Shown here: one piece after another, positions 1-6,055 of the stretch
How the letters are laid out: each line of letters starts with the position of its first letter
How positions within the stretch are numbered: position 1 is the stretch's first letter
DNA from: Peptostreptococcaceae bacterium
Lineage (GTDB): Bacteria > Bacillota > Clostridia > Peptostreptococcales > Peptostreptococcaceae
Reading direction: 5' to 3'
NCBI GenBank assembly: GCA_017425305.1
Contig: JAFOOW010000018.1
Location: forward strand, 1 to 9,877
DNA length: 9,877 nt
Made by a program: the position numbers and the translations under genes
Notes under the pieces: generated by a model
The model's input: only the letters and a program-made list of their open reading frames with translations
The model's database searches: none
Told to the model about the DNA's origin: nothing

Positions 1-1232
1 GCAGATATTATTCTTGTATCTATCTTTATTGTTTTTTCTCCACCAATTCTTCTTAATTCTCTTTCTTGAAGAACTCTAAGTAGCTTTGCTTGCATGCTCA
101 TTGGTAAATCTGCTATTTCATCTAAAAATACCGTTCCCTCTTTTGCTAGTTCAAAAATACCCATTTTACCTTTTTTACTCGCACCTGTAAATGAACCTGA
201 TTCATATCCAAAAAACTCGCTTTCAAACAACTCTGATGGTATTGCACTACAGTTAATAGCTATAAATTGACCTTTTCTCTCACTATAATCATGTATAGCT
301 CTAGCAAATACTTCTTTTCCTGTACCACTTTCTCCATATATAAAAATGCTACTAGTTGATTTAGCAACTCTCTTTGCTAAGTCTTTAGCTCTTTCTAACT
401 TATAACTTTTTCCTAAAATACTATCAAAGCTTTTATTATATAAGTTTTTTACTTCATCTTGAAGATACTTTAATCTATCCTCTGCTTTTTCTAATTTATT
501 AGATAACTTTTTAGCTTCTGTTATATCTAATTCCGTACAAACAACTCCAACAAACTTAGAATCTATATATATTGGATTTGCATCAACTAAACCATATACC
601 TCTTGTTTTTCACATTTATATATACCATTTTCTCTAGTTCTACTATGTAAAACTTTGGATGATATAGTTTCTTTAAGATATTTTTCTATATGACTACCTA
701 TTATTTCATCTGATTTTATTCCATATCGTTCTTCCATAAATTTATTCCAAAGAACTACTATACCTTGTGAGTTTATAGCACATATGCCTTCTTTTATTTC
801 TCCAATTATATGACTTACAGTTATTCCATAGTCCTCTAGTTCCATATATAAATAGTCTCTTATATGAGTTTGATTTATAACACCTATAACCTTATTTTCT
901 TTAGTTATAGGAAGTACCCCTATATTATTATTTATCATTAAATTTCTACACTCATCTAATCTTGCATCATCCTCTATACAAATTAAATTCTTTGACATTA
1001 CTTCACTAATTTTTATTTTTCTATAATCAGAATCATTTTTTGAACTATTGTAAATATCTGTTAATGAAATTATTCCTTTAATTTCTCCTGACTCATTTAC
1101 TATCATAGCTTCCCTTTCATTGCTATCTATAATTGAATCAATTACATCCCCTAATGTATTTTCTTCTGCTAAGGTAATAAAACTTTTGTTCATTACTTCT
1201 CTAACTTTTTTTGTCCCTGGAATAGAAAACAT
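1..1232 (-). CDS. Sigma-54-dependent transcriptional activator (CBS-CBS-PAS-AAA+), 3' part outside window
   Basis: About 410 residues are visible; the end of the AAA+ domain and the expected Fis-type DNA-binding domain lie beyond the left edge. Domains in order: two CBS modules (about residues 10-62 and 73-125), a PAS sensor domain (about 140-237), a short coiled-coil linker (240-265), then the AAA+ domain. The Walker A motif GESGTGKE is at residues 300-307, the sigma-54 contact loop reads GSFTGA at 346-351 instead of the usual GAFTGA, and Walker B is VFLDEIADL with D371 and E372. Proteins of this class bind upstream enhancer sites and use ATP hydrolysis to open sigma-54 polymerase complexes. 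CBS pairs usually sense nucleotides or other small ligands and PAS senses small molecules or redox state, so two inputs are likely. The start is ATG 1232, with AGGTGGAG just upstream. The layout resembles PrdR, the proline reductase regulator of Clostridioides, but that identity is inferred. No sigma-54 promoter was seen in this window, so its target probably lies elsewhere. Confidence 0.93.
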   Translation of the reverse strand, partial: MFSIPGTKKVREVMNKSFITLAEENTLGDVIDSIIDSNEREAMIVNESGEIKGIISLTDIYNSSKNDSDYRKIKISEVMSKNLICIEDDARLDECRNLMINNNIGVLPITKENKVIGVINQTHIRDYLYMELEDYGITVSHIIGEIKEGICAINSQGIVVLWNKFMEERYGIKSDEIIGSHIEKYLKETISSKVLHSRTRENGIYKCEKQEVYGLVDANPIYIDSKFVGVVCTELDITEAKKLSNKLEKAEDRLKYLQDEVKNLYNKSFDSILGKSYKLERAKDLAKRVAKSTSSIFIYGESGTGKEVFARAIHDYSERKGQFIAINCSAIPSELFESEFFGYESGSFTGASKKGKMGIFELAKEGTVFLDEIADLPMSMQAKLLRVLQERELRRIGGEKTIKIDTRIIS

Positions 1233-1273
1233 TTACTCCACCTCTTCGTTTTTATCATTTAATATAATTCAAT

Positions 1274-1279
1274 ATTATA
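1274..1279 (-). promoter_or_regulatory. Possible -10 box for the sigma-54 activator gene
   Basis: On the minus strand this reads TATAAT, 41 bp upstream of the start codon at 1232. The hexamer 17 bp further upstream (GGAAGT) is a poor -35, so this is a weak sigma-A-type call in a very AT-rich spacer. Confidence 0.3.
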
Positions 1280-1312
1280 CTATATAACAACATATAACTT
1301 CCATTTATTTAC

Positions 1313-1346
1313 AAAAGGAGCTATGAATTAATTTATAGCTCCTTTT
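1313..1346 (-). terminator. Terminator after the pdaB-like gene
   Basis: A perfect 12-bp inverted repeat, AAAAGGAGCTAT (1313-1324) and ATAGCTCCTTTT (1335-1346), encloses a 10-nt loop. Read on the minus strand, it begins 11 nt past the deacetylase stop codon and the stem ends in a T-rich tail (TTTTGT). The flanks are also T-rich in the plus direction, but no plus-strand gene ends here. It separates the deacetylase gene from the activator gene. Confidence 0.8.
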
Positions 1347-1357
1347 AATTATGTATT

Positions 1358-2131
1358 CTATTTTTTATCACCTTTAAGTTTTTGAACTCCATTTGAGTCT
1401 ATTTCATAGTTTTCATCGTAAATTAATTCTGATACTGTAACTATTTCATAACCATCTTTTCTTAATTCTTTTATTATAGTCTCTAAATATTGCTTAGAGT
1501 TATTTACATTACCATGGAATAATACTATAGACCCTGGTTCTATATCTTTTAAAACTTTATCTATAACATGATTCGGTCCCATTTCCTTCCAGTCTAATGA
1601 ATCTATATCCCACTTAACTACTTTATAGCCTAATGTTTCACAAATATTTAAACTTTCTTTGTCAACAGCTCCAAATGGTGGTCTATATATGTTTGGCTTT
1701 TTACCTATTATACTTTCTATCTTATTTGATGTAACTTCTAACTCATCTACTAAATCACTTTCTGTTAATTCTTTCATATTAGCATGTGTATTAGAATGAT
1801 TTCCTATATCATGACCTTTTTCATTCATTTCTTTTACTAATTCTTCATTACCATCTATCCAACTACCTACTAAGAAGAATGTTGATTTAACTTCATTTTC
1901 ATCTAATGTATTTAAGATATCTTTTATATTTGATTCACCCCATGCAATATCAAAACTAAGAGCTATCTTTTTTTCTTCTGTATGTACCTTATGAATAGGC
2001 ATTTTTGTATCTTCCATATTATAACCTATGTACTTAACCACATATACAATTGCAAATACCCCCATTAATGTAATTGCAAAAAAACTAATACTAGACATAA
2101 AATCTTTTAAAGTTTCTATTTTTCTTTTCAT
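1358..2131 (-). CDS. pdaB: PdaB-like polysaccharide deacetylase (CE4 family), membrane-anchored sporulation protein
   Basis: A 257-residue protein with one N-terminal membrane segment (about residues 13-35) and an extracytoplasmic NodB/CE4 domain from about 54 to 236. Visible motifs are SFDIAWG (D61), the metal-ligand motif HSNTH (H112, H116), RPPFG (R150), WDIDSLDW (174-181) and LFHGN (H206). In ordinary CE4 enzymes motif 1 is T-F-D-D, and the second aspartate binds the metal. Here it is isoleucine, as I recall for the PdaB (YbaN) subgroup, which matters for late spore stability in Bacillus subtilis and whose enzymatic activity is uncertain. Length and anchor fit PdaB. The start is supported by GGAGGGAGG a few bases upstream of ATG 2131. 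The gene is followed by its own terminator and is divergent from an unknown small gene and a SASP gene, which supports expression during sporulation. A PdaA-type lactam-forming deacetylase is less likely because of motif 1. Confidence 0.88.
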   Translation of the reverse strand: MKRKIETLKDFMSSISFFAITLMGVFAIVYVVKYIGYNMEDTKMPIHKVHTEEKKIALSFDIAWGESNIKDILNTLDENEVKSTFFLVGSWIDGNEELVKEMNEKGHDIGNHSNTHANMKELTESDLVDELEVTSNKIESIIGKKPNIYRPPFGAVDKESLNICETLGYKVVKWDIDSLDWKEMGPNHVIDKVLKDIEPGSIVLFHGNVNNSKQYLETIIKELRKDGYEIVTVSELIYDENYEIDSNGVQKLKGDKK

Positions 2132-2262
2132 ATCATTCCTCCCTCCAAATGCTAAATAGTTATCTAGTACAAATTTATTTATTTTTATTTCAAAAAATTA
2201 CTACTTAATTTAATTTATTATTGGATAAACTAAATACAACTTCTAAGAAAGGTGGTATTTAT

Positions 2263-2430
2263 ATGCAACATAATAACTTAAGAAGTGAATTCGGCGTTTT
2301 AAAAGGTAAACCTGAAGATAATCCAAAACAAATTGTAAATAGTCTTCATTATTTAAGAGAGCCTCATGGTATACAAGAAGGAATAAGAAAAGACAAAAAA
2401 ATTAAAATGAACAGAAAATTAAATAATTAA
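2263..2430 (+). CDS. Small protein of unknown function (55 aa)
   Basis: I do not recognise this protein. It starts at ATG 2263, chosen because AAAGGTGG (2248-2255) lies 7 nt upstream; the reading frame extends back to TTG 2221, but that start has no ribosome site. The product is short, soluble and basic at the C-terminus (RKDKKIKMNRK), with no signal peptide, membrane segment or cysteine. The middle section, around KPEDNPKQIVNSLHYLREPHGI, looks like an amphipathic helical segment with conserved-looking proline and histidine residues. It lies 96 bp upstream of the SASP gene on the same strand with no terminator between, and is divergent from the pdaB-like gene. Co-expression in the forespore is therefore plausible but unproven. 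The good ribosome site and the absence of a competing reading frame argue that it is real. Confidence 0.7.
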   Translation: MQHNNLRSEFGVLKGKPEDNPKQIVNSLHYLREPHGIQEGIRKDKKIKMNRKLNN

Positions 2431-2433
2431 AAA

Positions 2434-2463
2434 TGTATATAATTTTTAGTAATGGGTAAATTA
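2434..2463 (+). promoter_or_regulatory. Possible sigma-G-type promoter for the SASP gene
   Basis: TGTATA (2434-2439), a 17-bp spacer, then TAAATTA (2457-2463) partly resembles the forespore sigma-G consensus (GnATA-like -35, CATnnTA-like -10). The -10 lacks the leading C. The expected use by SASP genes is known; this placement is a guess. Confidence 0.25.
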
Positions 2464-2468
2464 ATATC

Positions 2469-2494
2469 AACAACACTTAATAAAAGTGATTGTT
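2469..2494 (+). other. Hairpin in the SASP mRNA leader
   Basis: AACAACACTT (2469-2478) pairs with AAGTG-A-TTGTT (2484-2494): ten base pairs with one bulged A (2489) and a 5-nt loop. It lies 16 nt upstream of the GAGGAGG ribosome site and has no T-tract, so it is not a terminator. It could stabilise the leader of the SASP transcript or mark a processing point. It may also be chance in AT-rich DNA. Confidence 0.4.
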
Positions 2495-2526
2495 AAACAT
2501 CTTATCAACTGAGGAGGAAATTTACT

Positions 2527-2727
2527 ATGTCAACTAATAAAAAAGCAGTTCCTGAAGCTAAAGCAGCTTTAAACCAAATGAAACTAGAAATAGCTAGTGA
2601 ATTAGGAATGTCTAACTATGATACAGTAGATAAAGGGAACTTAACTGCTAGACAAAATGGTTATGTAGGTGGATATATGACTAAAAAGCTAGTAGAAATG
2701 GCAGAAAGACAAATGTCTGGAAAATAG
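2527..2727 (+). CDS. sspB: Alpha/beta-type small acid-soluble spore protein
   Basis: A 66-residue protein of normal family length. Alpha/beta SASPs saturate forespore DNA, force it toward the A-form and protect it from UV and heat; on germination they are degraded for amino acids. The germination protease site is visible as LEIASE (residues 20-25, cleavage expected after E21). The C-terminal DNA-binding helix region reads GNLTARQNGYVGGYMTKKLVE in outline (residues 38-57). The clostridial form has GGYMTKK where Bacillus proteins have GGEITKR. The start ATG 2527 has GAGGAGG at 2511-2517. A strong terminator follows. The upstream 55-aa gene may be on the same transcript. The symbol sspB follows the Clostridioides paralogue that I remember in a similar location; the family call is certain, the paralogue name less so. 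Confidence 0.95.
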   Translation: MSTNKKAVPEAKAALNQMKLEIASELGMSNYDTVDKGNLTARQNGYVGGYMTKKLVEMAERQMSGK

Positions 2728-2751
2728 TAAATTAGACACCTGGTATTTAAT

Positions 2752-2783
2752 AAAAGGCTACCTACATAATAGGTAGCCTTTTT
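2752..2783 (+). terminator. Terminator after the SASP gene
   Basis: A perfect 12-bp inverted repeat, AAAAGGCTACCT (2752-2763) and AGGTAGCCTTTT (2771-2782), with a 7-nt loop and a run of five T ending at 2783. It starts 24 nt past the SASP stop codon and isolates it from the DUF4364 gene. Confidence 0.92.
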
Positions 2784-2867
2784 ATACTACAAATATTAAA
2801 TTGTACTTTTAATTTTATTTATTTTAGTTTAATATATTTATATAAACATTTTATGGAGGATTATATT

Positions 2868-3404
2868 ATGTTTGAAAATTCATCTGAAGAATTAGCGTAT
2901 CATAAGCTATTGATATTATACATATTAGAAAAAATTAATATGGATTTAACTAATTCTCAAATCACTCAGGTTGTTCTTGAAACTGAAGTTATGAACTATT
3001 TTTCACTACAACAGTTCCTTGCACAATTAATGGAATCTAAGTTTTTAACTATATATGAAGATTCAAATAAAGAGTATTATACTCTTACAAAAAAAGGAAT
3101 AGAAACTCTAGATTATTTCCTAACTAGAATTCCTAATGAAACATTACTTAAATTAGATGACTATTTAAATGTTAATAAAGAAAATCTTTTGGCTGACACT
3201 CAAGTTAAATCTAGCTTTGTTAAGCAAAGTGAAAATGAGTTTATAGTAAACTTAAGAGTAATAGAAAACCAGTCAAATTTAATAGATTTAAATTTAAATG
3301 TATCTTCTGAGAAGCAAGCCAAATTAATATGTGATAACTGGAAAAAAAATGCGTCTTACATGTATGCAGAAGTAATAGGTTTACTTATATCTGATAAGCA
3401 TTAG
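2868..3404 (+). CDS. DUF4364 family winged-helix protein
   Basis: A 178-residue cytoplasmic protein that matches the clostridial DUF4364 family, including the typical opening MFENSSEELAYHKLLILYIL (first 20 residues). ATG 2868 is the start: GGAGG at 2855-2859 lies 8 nt upstream, whereas the in-frame ATG at 2853 overlaps that ribosome site. Residues about 10-85 form a winged-helix-like fold: helices, a putative recognition region around SLQQFLAQLMES, then a YYTLTKKGIETLDYF wing/helix typical of PadR/MarR-like proteins. The C-terminal half (about 115-178) has alternating beta-strands and a final helix. Function is unknown; a DNA-binding regulator is inferred from the fold. It is preceded by the SASP terminator, so it needs its own promoter. 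It converges on the beta-propeller gene with a single base between the stop codons. Confidence 0.85.
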   Translation: MFENSSEELAYHKLLILYILEKINMDLTNSQITQVVLETEVMNYFSLQQFLAQLMESKFLTIYEDSNKEYYTLTKKGIETLDYFLTRIPNETLLKLDDYLNVNKENLLADTQVKSSFVKQSENEFIVNLRVIENQSNLIDLNLNVSSEKQAKLICDNWKKNASYMYAEVIGLLISDKH

Positions 3405-3436
3405 CCTACACAAATATAATAGTAGTAGGCTCTTTT
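3403..3436 (+). terminator. Terminator shared with coding sequence of the convergent pair
   Basis: AGCCTAC (3403-3409) pairs with GTAGGCT (3425-3431) across a 15-nt loop, followed by CTTTT. The left arm covers the last bases of the DUF4364 stop codon and the whole stop codon of the opposing gene; the right arm is antisense to that gene's last codons. In the minus direction no T-tract follows, so it would serve only the plus strand. The stem is short for its loop, so confidence is moderate. Confidence 0.5.
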
Positions 3437-4272
3437 CCTACTTTTATTGCTTTTATCAATTCATTATCATCTGTATTATATATCTTTACACTATTATTAA
3501 ATGTATCTGTAACAAATAAATATTTTCCATCATTAGATATTTCTAATCCTTGAGGTGTACCATCTATATCTATATATCCTATCATTTCATAATTATTATA
3601 ATCTAATATTTTTATATTTCTCTCACCTAAGTCAGCTACATATATAATATTTTTATTATAATTTATACAGGTTTCTATAGGCATTAGAAATTTTTCTATA
3701 GAGTGCTTTATGTTTAATGTATTTTTATCTAAGACTAATAATTTACCGTCTAATGTTGATGTATATATATATTCTTTTTGTTTATCTACTCTTATATGCC
3801 ATGCCTTTAGTTTAGTAAAAATCTTTTTATCTATATTTTTACTCTCTATATCTATACAAACTATAGAATTTAAACATGGTACATATAATTTATTATTTTT
3901 CACATCTAAGTCAAATCCGTGAGGTATATTATCTAGACTAATTATTCCAATAGGTTCTAATTCATTTTTATTTACTATATATATACTATTAGAATCTTCA
4001 TTCACTATAAAAAGTTCATCATTACAGATATAAATTTGACTTAGATTTCCACCTATAGATATTGAATCTAATATTTTTTCAGTTTTTATATCAAGTACAT
4101 ATAATACTCCATCACTCGCACTAGGGAGATATATAATATCTTTATCTTTTTCTATACAAAAATGATGTGTGCATATATCATCTCCTAGATATATTTCTCT
4201 TTCTAAAGTTAAAGTATCACAATCTATAATACTTATACTATTTGATAGATAGTTGGATACATATAGCTTCAA
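3406..4272 (-). CDS. Cytoplasmic seven-bladed beta-propeller protein (YncE/YVTN-repeat type)
   Basis: A 288-residue protein made almost entirely of one repeat. Seven copies of a (I/L)Y-V-x-N-x-x-x-(N/G)-x-(I/V)-x-(I/V)-(L/I)-(D/N) unit occur near residues 3-17, 47-61, 87-101, 129-141, 169-182, 210-224 and 252-266, spaced 40-44 residues apart. Seven blades of this type make a closed propeller, and the C-terminal strand TTIIFV probably completes the first blade. There is no signal peptide or membrane anchor, so it should stay in the cytoplasm, unlike many YncE-like proteins that are exported. No catalytic motif is visible; a scaffold or ligand-binding role is a guess. TTG 4272 is the only possible start: GGAGG lies 7 nt upstream, an in-frame TAG lies 18 nt upstream, and the next internal Met is near residue 197. 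It is divergent from the TSCPD gene. Confidence 0.85.
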   Translation of the reverse strand: MKLYVSNYLSNSISIIDCDTLTLEREIYLGDDICTHHFCIEKDKDIIYLPSASDGVLYVLDIKTEKILDSISIGGNLSQIYICNDELFIVNEDSNSIYIVNKNELEPIGIISLDNIPHGFDLDVKNNKLYVPCLNSIVCIDIESKNIDKKIFTKLKAWHIRVDKQKEYIYTSTLDGKLLVLDKNTLNIKHSIEKFLMPIETCINYNKNIIYVADLGERNIKILDYNNYEMIGYIDIDGTPQGLEISNDGKYLFVTDTFNNSVKIYNTDDNELIKAIKVGKEPTTIIFV

Positions 4273-4312
4273 AATAAAACCTCCATTCTAAATAATGATA
4301 CTAGAATAATAT

Positions 4313-4340
4313 ATTGTATAAATAGCAATCCTATTACAAT
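4313..4340. promoter_or_regulatory. Dyad in the divergent propeller/TSCPD intergenic region
   Basis: ATTGT-ATA-AATAG (4313-4325) faces CTATT-ACAAT (4331-4340) around CAATC: ten complementary pairs interrupted by a 3-nt bulge. It sits between the two divergent genes and could be an operator. The ACAAT/ATTGT ends also resemble a minus-strand -10 (TACAAT), so it may overlap the propeller promoter. Confidence 0.3.
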
Positions 4341-4349
4341 TATTTATGC

Positions 4350-4379
4350 TTGTAATGTATTAAAGGTATCTGATATGAT
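4350..4379 (+). promoter_or_regulatory. Sigma-A-type promoter for the TSCPD gene
   Basis: TTGTAA (4350-4355), an 18-bp spacer and TATGAT (4374-4379), with a TG dinucleotide just upstream (extended -10, TGATATGAT). Transcription would begin near 4386, leaving a leader of about 24 nt before ATG 4410. Confidence 0.5.
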
Positions 4380-4409
4380 GTATTTAGTTAAATTTTGGGA
4401 GGTATTATT

Positions 4410-4661
4410 ATGAATGTAACATTTAAGCCACAAGGTGTTTGTTGTAGAGAAATGAGTTTTGATATTGATGAAAATAATATAGTTACAAATGTTAACTTTG
4501 TTGGAGGTTGCCCTGGTAACCTAATAGGTTTAAAACAATTAGTAGAAGGTCAAAATGCAGAGGATGTAGCTAATAAATTAGCAGGTATACCTTGTGGTGT
4601 AAAAAAATCTTCTTGTCCTGACCAACTAGCTAAAGCTTTACGTGAGCAATTATCTAAATAA
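4410..4661 (+). CDS. Stand-alone TSCPD domain protein (TIGR03905 type)
   Basis: An 83-residue protein covering one TSCPD domain. The signature is present as GVCC (C11, C12), VGGCPGN (C34), IPCG (C62) and SSCPDQLAKAL (C69), so the eponymous motif starts with S instead of T. The domain also occurs at the C-terminus of B12-dependent (class II) ribonucleotide reductases, where its cysteines are thought to bind metal or take part in redox exchange. The role of the free-standing clostridial form is unknown; metal or iron-sulfur binding through C11/C34/C62/C69 is an inference. ATG 4410 is the start because GGGAGG (4397-4402) lies 7 nt upstream; the frame extends to 4395 without a suitable ribosome site. 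It is a single-gene unit with an apparent promoter and a strong terminator, divergent from the propeller gene and convergent with folC. Confidence 0.9.
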   Translation: MNVTFKPQGVCCREMSFDIDENNIVTNVNFVGGCPGNLIGLKQLVEGQNAEDVANKLAGIPCGVKKSSCPDQLAKALREQLSK

Positions 4662-4674
4662 TTATATATATAAT

Positions 4675-4716
4675 AAAAAAGTATCTTAATAGTATATTTA
4701 ATTAAGATACTTTTTT
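4675..4716. terminator. Bidirectional terminator between the TSCPD gene and folC
   Basis: A perfect 16-bp stem: six A plus GTATCTTAAT (4675-4690), a 10-nt loop (4691-4700), then ATTAAGATAC plus six T (4701-4716). Each strand has a T-run at the outgoing side. It lies 13 nt past the TSCPD stop and 4 nt past the folC stop, so it should end both converging transcripts. Confidence 0.93.
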
Positions 4717-4720
4717 ATTT

Positions 4721-6016
4721 TTATTGATTTTTAACTAAAGTTCTTACTTCACCTATCATATATAATGAACCTGCACTAATTATTATTTCATTATCTTTAA
4801 TATTTTCTAATGAATATTCTACAGCTTCATGTATACTAGGTTTACATATAACGTATTTATTATATAAACTTACTTTGTTAGCTAATTCCTCTGCATCTAT
4901 TGCTCTAGGATTATTTGGTGTTGTAGTAATAATTTTATTAAATCTAGGTATTAATATATCTAAAACAGAATTTATATCTTTATCTTCTAACATTCCTATT
5001 ATTAATGTAAGATTTTTATCTTGTAAGTATTTATCTATAGACTTAGCTAGTGAAATAGCTCCATCTTCATTATGTGCTCCATCAATTATAAACATAGGAT
5101 TTTCTTTTATAATTTCTATTCTTCCAGGCCATCTAGTTTCTATTAGACCTTTTCTTATATTTTCCTCAGATATATTTAATTGCTTTTCTTCATTTATAAA
5201 ATCAATAGTAGTTAATGCTAGTATGGCATTATTAATTTGGTGTTCTCCTATTAATTTTATTTCTAGATCTTTATATTCTTTATGGTTTATTACACAATCA
5301 AACTTTTGAGAATATATATTACATTCTTTTATATTTACATAATTAAAATTACATTCTATATATTTAGAATTTTTTTCTTTACAAATTTCCTTTATAACTT
5401 CTTTAGCTTCTTGTTTTTGAGGATACAATATTGTAGTTGAGTTATCTTTAATAATCCCACCTTTTTCATATGCTATTTTACCAAGAGTATCTCCTAATAT
5501 TCTTGTATGATCTAGGCTTATAGATGCAATAACATTTACTAATGAATTTTTTATTACATTAGTTGCATCGTATCTTCCACCTAGTCCCACTTCTAAAGCT
5601 ACAAAATCTACATTTTGGTCATTATAATAATAAAATGCCATAGCAGTAACTATTTCAAATTCAGTAGGTGAAGAATATCCTTCAGCAACCATTATTTCAA
5701 TTTTTTCTTTTATTATATTTATAATTCTAGCAACTTCTTCTTCTGGTATATTTTCTCCATTAACTCTTATTCTCTCTGTAAAAGTTTCTAGGTATGGAGA
5801 TGTATAAAGTCCAACCTTATATCCACTTTCTTTTAATATAGTTGAAATAAACGAGCATGTTGATCCTTTTCCATTAGTTCCAGCAACATGTATTATATTA
5901 AGATTATCCTGAGGATTTCCTAGAAGTTCTAATAATTTCTTTATATTATCTAATCCAAGTCTAACTCCAAATTTATGACTTTCATGTATATAGTTTAATG
6001 CTTCACTATAGTTCAT
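4721..6016 (-). CDS. folC: Folylpolyglutamate synthase / dihydrofolate synthase
   Basis: A 431-residue protein of the Mur ligase superfamily and of normal FolC length. It adds glutamate to folates (and, in bifunctional members, to dihydropteroate) with ATP, in the cytoplasm, which retains folate cofactors in the cell. Visible motifs are the P-loop HVAGTNGKGST (residues 43-53), the folate loop SPYLETFTERIRVNG (73-87), EVGLGGRYDATN (142-153), SLDHTRILGDTLGKIAYEKGGI (about 167-188, including the lysine region usually carbamylated), HQINNAILA (259-267), the arginine of WPGRIE (R299) and DGAHN (312-316) in the C-terminal domain. The start ATG 6016 has GGAGG 5 nt upstream. It follows rsmF after 39 bp with no terminator or clear promoter, so the two are probably co-transcribed, and it ends at the bidirectional terminator. 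Whether it also has dihydrofolate synthase activity cannot be decided here. Confidence 0.96.
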   Translation of the reverse strand: MNYSEALNYIHESHKFGVRLGLDNIKKLLELLGNPQDNLNIIHVAGTNGKGSTCSFISTILKESGYKVGLYTSPYLETFTERIRVNGENIPEEEVARIINIIKEKIEIMVAEGYSSPTEFEIVTAMAFYYYNDQNVDFVALEVGLGGRYDATNVIKNSLVNVIASISLDHTRILGDTLGKIAYEKGGIIKDNSTTILYPQKQEAKEVIKEICKEKNSKYIECNFNYVNIKECNIYSQKFDCVINHKEYKDLEIKLIGEHQINNAILALTTIDFINEEKQLNISEENIRKGLIETRWPGRIEIIKENPMFIIDGAHNEDGAISLAKSIDKYLQDKNLTLIIGMLEDKDINSVLDILIPRFNKIITTTPNNPRAIDAEELANKVSLYNKYVICKPSIHEAVEYSLENIKDNEIIISAGSLYMIGEVRTLVKNQ

Positions 6017-6055
6017 TTTATCCTCCGTAAAATTTAAGTATTTTTATAATAATAT

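Noticed and set aside
1233..2262. Sigma-54 (-24/-12) promoter as target for the activator
   Set aside because: No TGGCA-type -24 paired with a TTGC-type -12 was found in the intergenic regions around it or elsewhere in the window.
2853..2867. ATG 2853 as the start of the DUF4364 gene
   Set aside because: This ATG overlaps the GGAGG ribosome site that serves ATG 2868, and family members begin at MFENSSEE.
3710..3922. 70-aa plus-strand open frame inside the propeller gene
   Set aside because: Antisense shadow of a clear repeat protein, without a ribosome site or recognisable motif.
3400..4280. CRISPR or short tandem repeats, suggested by the recurring AT-rich TATATA patterns
   Set aside because: The recurrence comes from the propeller's repeated protein motif and AT-rich codon use; there is no constant repeat with spacers.
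4875..5309. 144-aa open frame on the plus strand inside folC
   Set aside because: It is antisense to the conserved folC frame; the hydrophobic composition is a by-product of the complementary codons, and there is no ribosome site.
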